From Planctomycetaceae bacterium (GTDB lineage: Bacteria; Planctomycetota; Planctomycetia; Planctomycetales; Planctomycetaceae): a stretch of DNA of 64,000 bases. Numbering within the stretch: position 1 is the stretch's first letter; the number at the start of each line of letters is the position of its first letter. A program made the translations under genes and the position numbers. The DNA lies in the NCBI GenBank assembly GCA_041398785.1, contig JAWKUA010000006.1, positions 186,001-250,000 of the forward strand, given 5' to 3'. The notes beneath the pieces were generated by a model, which was not told where the DNA came from, ran no database searches, and saw only the letters and a program-made list of their open reading frames with translations. Of this stretch, positions 17,349 to 25,402 are shown in pieces.

Positions 17349-17768
17349 TTAGCTGACGGAAACCACCGGCAGACTGACGGGGTCCTGCGGCCGGCGGCGC
17401 GGGCGCGGGGGCATCACGGCGCAGGCGTATTCCCAGATCTGTTCGGGAGTTTCGAACAGTTGCTCATGGGCTGCGTCGCTTTCGTATTCGCAGTCGTCGG
17501 TCGTGTACGATCGGCAGATGCGCGGCCGGGTTTCGTAGGCCCCGCAGAAGTTGTCCGGCTGCAGGTGCTGACACGCCGCGTGAACCATCAGATACCACGA
17601 ACCGTCGTCGACGAAGATCGACACAGGGCCGTGCATCATGTACCAGCGGATGTGATCGAAGTCGTCCCAGTCTTCCGGCGTTTCGATCGGAAGAGCGAAG
17701 TAGCGGCAGCATTTTCCCGTGCAATACGCACACAGCACTTCGCCTTTCGGCAGTTCTTCTCGCTTCAT
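17349..17768 (-). CDS. YkgJ-family cysteine cluster protein
   Basis: 139 residues with the cysteine spacing of the YkgJ/UPF0153 family: CAYCTGKCCRYFALP near the N-terminus, then CQHLQPDNFCGAYETRPRICRSY and a final Cys in TTDDCEYES. The CxxYxxRPxxCRxY block is the family hallmark and probably binds a metal or iron-sulfur centre; the molecular role is not established. The ATG start MKREELPKGEVLC gives the usual short N-terminus. It has no co-directional neighbour close enough to suggest an operon apart from the doubtful small gene upstream of it on the map. Confidence 0.9.
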   Translation of the reverse strand: MKREELPKGEVLCAYCTGKCCRYFALPIETPEDWDDFDHIRWYMMHGPVSIFVDDGSWYLMVHAACQHLQPDNFCGAYETRPRICRSYTTDDCEYESDAAHEQLFETPEQIWEYACAVMPPRPRRRPQDPVSLPVVSVS

Positions 17769-18187
17769 GGTGACTCATGGCAGCAAAGGGATGGCGGAAT
17801 GGCACGGCACAACACGGCGGCGTCAAAGCACGAAAGGCATCGTAGCGAATCGGGGACGATCGGGAATCTGTCCGGCCAGCCGAGTCCGCTGGGTCGGAAA
17901 CAACGGCGTCAGACGCGCAGTTCCAGTCAGCGGTTTCCTTAGGCCATCGCATTTCGGCGAAACCTGCCGGTCCGGTTGTAGTGGTTATCCCTGTTCTGCG
18001 GATGCAGCAAAGTTTGGCACATATTGTGACGATACCGATTATGACGGCTTCTGTGGTCGGCGAGTACAGCGGGCTGTCGGTGCGCGGACCCGCCGGGAAG
18101 CGGACTTTTCCGGGAACGTGACACTCAATGCGTCGGCAGATCATCGCAGAAGTCGGCCACGCCATCGGTTTGGGGGAGTAACTGCTC
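17769..18187. other. Divergent intergenic region, no gene recognised
   Basis: About 419 bases between the minus-strand YkgJ gene and the plus-strand TolC-like gene. It should carry both promoters. I see no repeat or RNA gene. A TGGCAC at 18015 lacks the matching -12 element of a sigma-54 promoter. Confidence 0.5.
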
Positions 18188-20485
18188 GTGCAGAAAACCC
18201 GCGTCAATTGGACGTCCGCGCTGCTGCTGTGCACAGTTGTGCTGCAGGGGTGCGCGGGCCCTGATGCGCGGCTGCAGTATCTCTGGGGCGAAGAACACAA
18301 AGCGCTGTCATATTACCGCGACTACGCGTCGGCCGTTGAGTACCCGACGTTTCAGGAATCGGAGCCGACGGACCAGTCGCTGTTCAACGCCCCGCGCGGC
18401 ATCAACAGCTTCGACAAGCTGACCGACCGTGAAGTCTATCTGAATGAATGCATTCGGATGGCACTCGAACAGGCGACCATTCTGCGTGACGACGGCAGCT
18501 TCGGGTCACCTGGGAATCCGCTGATGTCGCGACCCAATCAGGTCGCATCCACGTACGACCAGGCCATTCAGAACACGGGATTTCTGTTCGGCAATCGCGG
18601 CTATGAAGCGGCTCTGTCGGACTTTGACGCGCTGCTGACAACCAGCATGACGTGGGGCCGTTCGGAAGAAATTCAGAACGCGATCAACTCCGGCGTACCC
18701 GCGGGTGCCACGCTGGTGGGCGAGACCGCCGCGTATTCCACTCGCATTGAAAAGCCGCTGGCGAACTCCGGTCAAATTGCCGTCCAGAATGACTGGAACT
18801 ACAGCGGCAGCAACAGTTCGCTGCTGCGGTTTCCATCGGTCTATACGGGATTCCTGCAGGCCGAATACCGCCAGCCGTTCCTTGCCGGTTCCGGAACCGA
18901 GGTGACGCGGATCGCCGGGCCGCTGAGTCAGAATCTGCGCGGCGTTTCGGGAGTTTCCCAGGGCGTGCTGATCTCCCGGATCAACTCCGACATTTCATTG
19001 ACGGACTTCGAACAGTCCGTCACGTCGATGGTTCGCGATGTCGAGCGGCTCTACTGGGATCTGTATCTGAGCCTGCGGCTTTACGATTCCGAAATCGACG
19101 CGTTCAAGGATCTGCTTCGATACTACAACGATCTGAGAGATCGCGATGAATCCGGGGATGCTCAGACGCTGGCGCTGTCGCGCATCTACGAAGCGGAAGC
19201 ACGCATCAAGGGTTCGCTGGCGGACATGATGAACTTTGAAGCCCGGCTGCGACGTCTGATCGGACTGCCGCTGAACGATGGCACGTTTCTGTATCCGGTG
19301 GACACACCGTCCGAAGCTCAGCTAAAGCCCGACTGGGAAGCTTCGCTGACGGAAGCTCTGTCAAATCGCCTGGAGCTGCGGCGCCAGAAATGGGAGATTC
19401 GCAGTCTGGAACTTCAGCTCAGCGCCGCCCGAAACCTGGCCCGGCCGCGATTCGACTTTGTATCGCAGTACCGCGTGAATGGTTTCGGCGACAACCTGGA
19501 CGGCGGCAAGGAAGGCATCGGGAATGCTTTGGATACGCTGACCGGCGGAAATCAGACGTCGTGGAATCTGGGATTCCAGTTTTCGATGCCGCTGGGCCTG
19601 CGACTGGCCCAGGTCCAGGTGCGCAACTACGAACTGCGTCTTCAGAAAGCTCGCGCCGCCCTGTCACAGCAGGAACGGGAAATCGCGTACGAACTTTCAA
19701 ATGCCATGCTGGAAATGGATCGCTGGTACAACCTGGCCGACAGCACGACACGACGAATTCGAGCCGCCGACGACGCCGTTGTGCTGACGGAAGAACGGTA
19801 TGAGATTGACGGCCGCCCCGTTCAGGCACTCGACCTGCTGCTGCAGAGAAAGATTCAGCAGCGCGACGCTCAGCAGGCCTACGTCCGCAGCGTTGTCGAA
19901 TACAACAAGGCCATCACGGACATGAATTTCCGCAAGGGCGTGTTGCTGACCAACAACGCTGTCTATCTGGCCGAAGGCAACTGGCATCCGGCCGCCTCGC
20001 CGTTTGCGAAACAGCGGGCGGTTGACCGGACTCACGCTCAGGACAACCACAGACTGCAGACGGAACCGATCGACTTTGTCGCCGGCCCTGCTGCGGTAAG
20101 CTGGGAGTCGCTGAATACCGAAACACGTCCATCGTACCCCGGTGCGGACGGCACGGCGTCGAGTCCCGAGGCGGCGCCGGCACACGTGCCGGACGTTCCG
20201 GATACGCTGGAACTCCCGCCGGACGATGCGGACAAAATCCCTGCCGAAGATCTGCGGCTCAATCCTCCGCGGCCGGACCGGAATCCGAAAACACCAAAAC
20301 CGAACGGTTCGCCCGATGTCGCGAAGTCTCGGTCGAAGTCAGCGCCGAAGACCAGCGGAATTCTGCGGGGACACAATCAGGTCCTGAAGCGAGTGACCGG
20401 CGTCGCATCGGAAATCCAGAGCGATGCCTCGACAATCCGCAAGGCGATTTTCGACGGACGGCCCGGCAAGGCACGCTTCAATTAA
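18188..20485 (+). CDS. TolC-like outer membrane efflux protein with long C-terminal extension
   Basis: 765 residues. The N-terminus has a hydrophobic signal followed by LQGCAG, a plausible lipobox (Cys22), as in OprM/NodT-type outer-membrane factors. Residues ~200-590 contain the coiled-coil pairs of the family, with two halves of similar layout (YWDLYLSLRLYDSEIDAFKDLL; LELRRQKWEIRSLELQLSAARNLARPRFDFV; LNLADSTTRRIRAADDAVVLTEERYE). The last ~150 residues are proline- and acid-rich, then basic, and are absent from ordinary TolC proteins. The GTG start is supported by GGGGGAG eight bases upstream; there is no better ATG. No periplasmic adaptor or pump gene is adjacent. The 3' end overlaps the convergent glycosyltransferase gene by 8 bases. 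Confidence 0.9.
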   Translation: MQKTRVNWTSALLLCTVVLQGCAGPDARLQYLWGEEHKALSYYRDYASAVEYPTFQESEPTDQSLFNAPRGINSFDKLTDREVYLNECIRMALEQATILRDDGSFGSPGNPLMSRPNQVASTYDQAIQNTGFLFGNRGYEAALSDFDALLTTSMTWGRSEEIQNAINSGVPAGATLVGETAAYSTRIEKPLANSGQIAVQNDWNYSGSNSSLLRFPSVYTGFLQAEYRQPFLAGSGTEVTRIAGPLSQNLRGVSGVSQGVLISRINSDISLTDFEQSVTSMVRDVERLYWDLYLSLRLYDSEIDAFKDLLRYYNDLRDRDESGDAQTLALSRIYEAEARIKGSLADMMNFEARLRRLIGLPLNDGTFLYPVDTPSEAQLKPDWEASLTEALSNRLELRRQKWEIRSLELQLSAARNLARPRFDFVSQYRVNGFGDNLDGGKEGIGNALDTLTGGNQTSWNLGFQFSMPLGLRLAQVQVRNYELRLQKARAALSQQEREIAYELSNAMLEMDRWYNLADSTTRRIRAADDAVVLTEERYEIDGRPVQALDLLLQRKIQQRDAQQAYVRSVVEYNKAITDMNFRKGVLLTNNAVYLAEGNWHPAASPFAKQRAVDRTHAQDNHRLQTEPIDFVAGPAAVSWESLNTETRPSYPGADGTASSPEAAPAHVPDVPDTLELPPDDADKIPAEDLRLNPPRPDRNPKTPKPNGSPDVAKSRSKSAPKTSGILRGHNQVLKRVTGVASEIQSDASTIRKAIFDGRPGKARFN

Positions 20486-21785
20486 GCGACAGCAGCGTGT
20501 CGCTGAGAACGCTGGCCGTTGACTGCAGTCCGAAGTGGCTCTCCACGGCCGTCGCCAGCACCTGCGGCAGTTCGCGACCGGCTGAGGCAGACATCGTGTC
20601 ACTTGCCGCGCGGAGAGCCTTTTCCAGCGACGACGGGTCGTCGTCCGAAACCAGCGTGCCGTGACCAAGCCTGGCAATCAGTTCCGGAAACGCGCCGTGT
20701 TCGGGAACGACGGCGGGAATTCCAAGCAACCCCGCTTCCAGAACGTAAAGCCCTTTCGGTTCGCGGTACACGGTCGGCACGCAAAGCACGTCCATCATCG
20801 ACAGAATTTCAAACTTCTGCTGCCGAGTCGACGGACTGCCCAGCCATTGGATTCGGTCGGCACCGGCCTTCGTCTGAGCTCGCTGCAGCAGTGTTTGAAA
20901 CCAGCTCTTCTGCAATTCGCCAAGGTATCCAGCGATCAGCACCTGAACACCGGGCATCGACGGCAGCAGACGTTCTGCCGCCTGCAACAGTCGATGGACG
21001 CCCTTCTCCGGGCAAATGCGGGCGAAATATCCAATCGTAAACCGGCTGGTGTCCGTTGCCCCGATCCGTCGTTCGCGCAATTCGGACAGGAACGCTTCAT
21101 CGGTATCAATGCTGAGCGGGATGGTGCGAAACCGATCAACGTCCAGCGACAGGTAGTCGCTCATGTGATTTCGATAGTACAGACTGTGTGTCAGAAACCC
21201 GTCGAACGCGATGCAGTTGCTTCCGATCAGAGCAATCGCGTCGCGCTTCCAGCGATCACTGAGAGCGTCCAGAAAGATGTCGTCGCCCTGAAACAGACAC
21301 AGGATCCTGCCGGAGAACTTCGGTCGCAGCGCGCTCAGGACGCCGGACAGCAGCGCATTGCTGAACAGAATCATGTCCGGCTGCAGTTCACCGCAGAGGT
21401 AGCTGACCAGTTCGTCGATTTCGCGATGCTGCGGCCCGTGACTGCCGGCCAGCATGTCCAGCGTCAACGGGCCAAGCTTCGACGCGTCCGTGGATCCCGC
21501 TCGCCGAGTCAGTTGACGCAGAATCGACGGACGGTTCAGCCAGTGAATCATCCAGCCGGGCAGGCGTCCCCACCCCGGCAACAGGGAATCCAGGTACACG
21601 TTGATCCCGCCCAGAAACACACGGCGAGTGCTGACGTTTTCTTCGTCAACGCGAATGGGCGTGTAGGTGGGCACCAGCACGGCGTCATGGCCCGCAAGTC
21701 GCAGCGATCTCGCGAGCGTGTTGTCCTGCATGCACGAGCCGCAGAACATTCCCGCGCCACCGGCAGTAATGATGGCGATCTTCAT
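20478..21785 (-). CDS. Glycosyltransferase, GT4 family (GT-B fold)
   Basis: 435 residues, cytoplasmic or peripheral. The N-terminal half starts with MKIAIITAGGAGMFCGSCMQDN, a glycine-rich acceptor-side loop. The C-terminal half has the GT4 donor site: FTIGYFARICPEKGVHRLLQA (the R/K-containing strand-loop) and the ExGLLGIPAVVPEHGAFPE block with the EX7E-like pair (EPKGLYVLEAGLLGIP). It probably transfers a sugar from a nucleotide donor to a lipid or polysaccharide acceptor; the specificity cannot be read. It lies 21 bases downstream of the CBS-domain gene on the same strand, so the two are likely co-transcribed. Confidence 0.92.
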   Translation of the reverse strand: MKIAIITAGGAGMFCGSCMQDNTLARSLRLAGHDAVLVPTYTPIRVDEENVSTRRVFLGGINVYLDSLLPGWGRLPGWMIHWLNRPSILRQLTRRAGSTDASKLGPLTLDMLAGSHGPQHREIDELVSYLCGELQPDMILFSNALLSGVLSALRPKFSGRILCLFQGDDIFLDALSDRWKRDAIALIGSNCIAFDGFLTHSLYYRNHMSDYLSLDVDRFRTIPLSIDTDEAFLSELRERRIGATDTSRFTIGYFARICPEKGVHRLLQAAERLLPSMPGVQVLIAGYLGELQKSWFQTLLQRAQTKAGADRIQWLGSPSTRQQKFEILSMMDVLCVPTVYREPKGLYVLEAGLLGIPAVVPEHGAFPELIARLGHGTLVSDDDPSSLEKALRAASDTMSASAGRELPQVLATAVESHFGLQSTASVLSDTLLSLN

Positions 21786-21806
21786 GGAACGATGCTGTTC
21801 GCCACC

Positions 21807-22760
21807 TCAGCTCAACATGGCCAGTTCACGGTCTTCACGCACGGAACTGAGATACAGCGGCTGTGGACCGGTCCCTTCGGGAATCGGCGCGGGAAAGTAC
21901 CGCTGAACGGCTCGAAGCAGGTCGCTGCGGCTGATCTGGCCGACCAGAGTTCGGTGATCCAGCACAGGCAGCTGCCGAGCCTGCGAGTGAATGAACATCT
22001 GCGCGATCGTCAGGACGTCAACCGCCGGACTGATCGAAGGGACATCCCGATTCATCCACGTTTCCACGTCAGCCTTCAGCGCCGCGTGACCGGAATTTGC
22101 CGGATTCCTGGTTGCCTTCAGCGGCGTTCGGCTGCATTCCACGGCAGCCACCAGAGCATCGCGCCGACTGACTTCACCCACCAGTCGCCCTTCCCGCACG
22201 ACCATCAGGCGGCGAAGTGTCGAATGCTGAAAACGATCCAGAATTTCGATCATCGTGGTGCCTTCCGCGATGCAGCGATCCGAACCGTCTTCCATCCAGG
22301 CCGTGACTTTTGATGACGGCATCTGTTCCCAGCACAGTCCGATGAAGACCTGCATGGCGGACTTTTCGGAGAACACGCCCAGCAGAGTTCCACCGGGTGT
22401 CACAACGGGAGCTCCCGATGCCCTGCCGCGAAGCAACATGGCAACGGAATCGAAAACATCCTGATCCGGTTTCAGGACCAGCGTCGGCGGCTGCATCACG
22501 TCAGCCGCAACCAGCAGTCTCAGACAGGTTTTCGCGTCCAGCGGACCGTCGTCGCTGTTGGCATCCGCCAGATCCATCGCCGCGATGGCCGTCCTTTCGG
22601 AAAACTGCCCGACGAAATGTCCGCGACTGGTCAATACCGGCATGCAGGAGACTCTTCTTGCCACCATGCAGTCGATGGCGTCCAGCACATGCTGCGCCGG
22701 GCCGGCGGTGGCAAGCTGCCGAGTCATGATTTCCGAGGCAACAATCGTTGATGTGTCCAT
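21807..22760 (-). CDS. Four-CBS-domain protein
   Basis: 317 residues made almost entirely of four CBS modules, two Bateman pairs. Typical segments are SEIMTRQLATAGPAQHVLDAIDCMVARRVSCMPVL, DVMQPPTLVLKPDQDVFDSVAMLLRGRASGAPVV, LDRFQHSTLRRLMVVREGRLVGEVSRRD and VETWMNRDVPSISPAVDVLTIAQMF. CBS pairs bind adenosine nucleotides and sense energy state; with no fused enzyme the target must be separate. No transmembrane part. The gene is followed after 21 bases by a GT4 gene. Confidence 0.92.
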   Translation of the reverse strand: MDTSTIVASEIMTRQLATAGPAQHVLDAIDCMVARRVSCMPVLTSRGHFVGQFSERTAIAAMDLADANSDDGPLDAKTCLRLLVAADVMQPPTLVLKPDQDVFDSVAMLLRGRASGAPVVTPGGTLLGVFSEKSAMQVFIGLCWEQMPSSKVTAWMEDGSDRCIAEGTTMIEILDRFQHSTLRRLMVVREGRLVGEVSRRDALVAAVECSRTPLKATRNPANSGHAALKADVETWMNRDVPSISPAVDVLTIAQMFIHSQARQLPVLDHRTLVGQISRSDLLRAVQRYFPAPIPEGTGPQPLYLSSVREDRELAMLS

Positions 22761-23096
22761 GCGACCGCCTCACAAGGTTTTGATGCGGAAATGCGGTCAT
22801 CGCTGACCGAAACGGGCCGCCGGCCGCGCGCATGACGTTCACGAACAGTCACATCGCACGCCGATCGATCCAACCCATTATGGTCGCAGGCCGAAGCCCG
22901 ATGCTCAATCGGCTTTCGCCTGCTTTGCGGTCACTTCGGCCGTTTGTCCGTTTCTGCGGATTCCGGAATTGCAGTGACGGCCGCGGGTGATCCGAGGCGG
23001 TTGTCGTCAAACGGACTGGTCTCAGGCGCTCCGGCTCGTGGCACAGGGCGGGCGCACCAGCAATAGGCACGCCAGCGTTCGCCGCGGACCGGTCTT
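22761..23096. other. Intergenic region, nothing recognised
   Basis: 336 bases between two minus-strand genes. No frame with natural composition, no repeat and no RNA. The length suggests the CBS-GT4 pair has its own promoter, separate from the vWA block upstream. Confidence 0.5.
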
Positions 23097-25280
23097 TCAG
23101 GCCAGTCCCGCCAGCTTTCGTCCGGTCCAGAAGACGCCGAGCAGCACGACCAGAAGTCCTCCCCACGCGGGATGACTCCACAACCGCACGCGGCGCACTT
23201 CGCCGTCGGGTTCCGGCATCTCGGCGATCTGGTCGACCAGCGACTGAACGTCCTCCAGTTTTGTTAACTGCCCGCGACTGATTTCCGAAACTTCCTTCAG
23301 CACGTCCGGACGAGTCGGCTGGCCGACGCGTTCACGTTCCTGTCCCTGCACGGAGATGTTCGTTTCAAGACGCGACCCCGTTTCCGCGCAGGTTGTGACC
23401 AGTTGATACGTGCCGCCTTCCTTTGGCGTGAAGGTGCCGGTAAACAGACCCCACGCATCGTCACCGGCGGTCGCCAGCCGAACAGAATCCGTCTGGCCCG
23501 ACGGCGTGATGACCTGGACAACAACCGTCCCGTCGCGCAGCGGTTCCCCGGTGGAACTCATCACATTGGCGTTCAGCGTCAGCACGTTGTCGGCTTCCGG
23601 CCGGTCGGGCGAATAGAACAGTCGCATCGATTCGCCCTGTGACATATTTCGCTGGTACGCCATCCAGCGAACAACCTGCCCCCAGAATCTGTAGTGGTAC
23701 AGATCTTCGACTCCGCGGCGCCAGCGCCAGGCACCGTCGGTTCCCATGAACAGCACCTTTCCCGTGCCGAATGTCCGCGTGGCGATCAGCGGGACTCGGC
23801 CGAACCGTGTCGATTCTGAATCGTGAGTCGCCAGCACTTCGCTGCCGATCTTTGCCCGCTGTGAAGCCGCGTACCATTGATAACCGGGCAGGTTGCGCCA
23901 GACCTGTTCGTTTTCTTCGTCACCGGGTTCCAGTCGGGTCAGCAGACTGCGTCGGCCGGATTCGGTCAGCGAGTAGCGAGCCGGTCGCGTCAGCCCCACA
24001 CCGCGCGGCTGAGCGGTGTCCGGCACCACGGGATACAGTTCTTCCAGCACAGTTGTCAGCAGCGTTGCCTGACGCCCGCGCAGGCCCGGCAGAAACACCA
24101 GACCTCCGGCGTGGCTGCGGACAAGCTGCCGCAGGTGTTCGCAGTTTTCGACGGATAACTGCGTTGATTCGACGCCAACGTCTCCCAGAAACACGACGTC
24201 GAAATCGAACAACTCCTGTTCACCGGGAAACGCGTCCAGATAGTTGCGACCGCCGCCCACGGATTCAATATCCGGATGAAACAGCAGGCAATAAACGTCG
24301 GCACCGGGATCGCGTTCCAGAGCATTTCGCAGGTAGCGATATTCCCATCGCGGATACGATTCCACGATCAGCACCTTCAGTTCTTCGTTGCGAATCGTGA
24401 TGGGAAACGTCAGCGAATTGTTGTCGGTGATCGTTTCCGCGTCGTCGACGGGAATACTGATTGTGATTTCGTAGTCGCCGGTTTTCGCGGGCTGCCATTC
24501 CAGCGTGTCCTGAAGCTGACCCATGCCCGAAACGCGAATGGTCTTTTCAACGTTATCGCCGCGAGTGCCGGTCATGGTGACGGCGATGTCGCGATCGCGC
24601 GGCAGCCAACTGACAATTCGAAACGGGATTCGCAGCGTCTTGCCGACAACGCCGAACGTAGGAGCGTCGGAGCTGACAAGTTCGACGTCGGGAAGTCGGT
24701 CTTCGCTGCCGATCGAAACGGAGAACACGGGAACATTCTGCATTCGCAGCCGTGTCGCGGCCGCGTTCGGAGCGACGCCTGTGTTCCAGTCACCGTCAGA
24801 CAACAGCACGATTCCGCGCAGATTGGTGTGGCGATCGGCCGTGTTCTGCAGCGCCGCGTTCAGGTCCGTTCCCTTGTCCGCCGCAGCCAGATCGGAAGAA
24901 AACGGTTCCACGACAACATCCATTCGCTGTGCCACCGGCCCCCAGAACTCCGGAGCAATCAGGGGCGTCACCGCGTCAAGTCGCGTCGACGGCTGTTGAG
25001 CGGCCTTCGCGGAATCCAGCACGTCGCGCGTCGTCATGCTGCCCGATGTGTCGTGCAGCACGACAAGAGTCGGCTGTTGTTCCGGACGAATCTCCCGCAC
25101 GAATTCCGGCTGATTCAGCGTGAACAGCACCAGTGCAATCAGTCCGAACCGCAGACATTCCAGCAGCCCCATGGACCGCGCGAAGTTGCTGCGTCGCCAA
25201 CTGACGAAACAGCACACCGCCGCCGCCGCGAGGACAAGCACGGAAACGACAAGAGTTGTGGCGGTCCAGTAGAAAGTCAT
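23097..25280 (-). CDS. Membrane-anchored vWA and glutamine-amidotransferase-like protein of the Bat cluster
   Basis: 727 residues. Two N-terminal membrane helices (TLVVSVLVLAAAAVCCFVSW and FGLIALVLFTLN) precede a vWA domain with the metal motif DTSGSM. A middle region contains an immunoglobulin-like stretch and a class I glutamine-amidotransferase-like segment (FDFDVVFLGDVGVESTQLSVENCEHLRQLVRSHAGGLVFLPG) without a visible catalytic Cys. The C-terminus has one more helix (GGLLVVLLGVFWTGRKLAGL). This layout is typical of large planctomycetal proteins encoded next to BatA-type genes. It lies 122 bases after the BatA-vWA gene and is the last member of the block. A 20-bp-stem hairpin occupies the gap. 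Confidence 0.87.
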   Translation of the reverse strand: MTFYWTATTLVVSVLVLAAAAVCCFVSWRRSNFARSMGLLECLRFGLIALVLFTLNQPEFVREIRPEQQPTLVVLHDTSGSMTTRDVLDSAKAAQQPSTRLDAVTPLIAPEFWGPVAQRMDVVVEPFSSDLAAADKGTDLNAALQNTADRHTNLRGIVLLSDGDWNTGVAPNAAATRLRMQNVPVFSVSIGSEDRLPDVELVSSDAPTFGVVGKTLRIPFRIVSWLPRDRDIAVTMTGTRGDNVEKTIRVSGMGQLQDTLEWQPAKTGDYEITISIPVDDAETITDNNSLTFPITIRNEELKVLIVESYPRWEYRYLRNALERDPGADVYCLLFHPDIESVGGGRNYLDAFPGEQELFDFDVVFLGDVGVESTQLSVENCEHLRQLVRSHAGGLVFLPGLRGRQATLLTTVLEELYPVVPDTAQPRGVGLTRPARYSLTESGRRSLLTRLEPGDEENEQVWRNLPGYQWYAASQRAKIGSEVLATHDSESTRFGRVPLIATRTFGTGKVLFMGTDGAWRWRRGVEDLYHYRFWGQVVRWMAYQRNMSQGESMRLFYSPDRPEADNVLTLNANVMSSTGEPLRDGTVVVQVITPSGQTDSVRLATAGDDAWGLFTGTFTPKEGGTYQLVTTCAETGSRLETNISVQGQERERVGQPTRPDVLKEVSEISRGQLTKLEDVQSLVDQIAEMPEPDGEVRRVRLWSHPAWGGLLVVLLGVFWTGRKLAGLA

Positions 25281-25333
25281 TGGGGGAGTAAACAGTAAAC
25301 CGGGAATAGTAAATAGAACCGAGGTTCCGGCGA

Positions 25334-25390
25334 GCCGCGAGACGTCAGTCCGCAGTCACCGGCGTCGATCGCGGACTGACGTCGCGCGGC
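25334..25390. repeat. Long hairpin between the two vWA genes
   Basis: Arms 25334-25353 and 25371-25390 pair over 20 positions with one mismatch; the inner 13 bp (GACGTCAGTCCGC) are perfect, and the loop is 17 bases. Too GC-rich and lacking a U-tract to be a standard terminator. It may modulate the relative expression of the two genes or be a mobile palindrome. Confidence 0.75.
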
Positions 25391-25402
25391 TTGCCAAAAG
25401 TT

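Noticed and set aside
18015..18030. Second sigma-54-like site (TGGCAC) before the TolC-like gene
   Set aside because: The -12 half (TTGC) is missing at the required spacing.
20661..22313. 550-codon open frame antisense to the GT4 and CBS genes
   Set aside because: Spans two well-recognised genes on the other strand and the gap between them; composition is unnatural.
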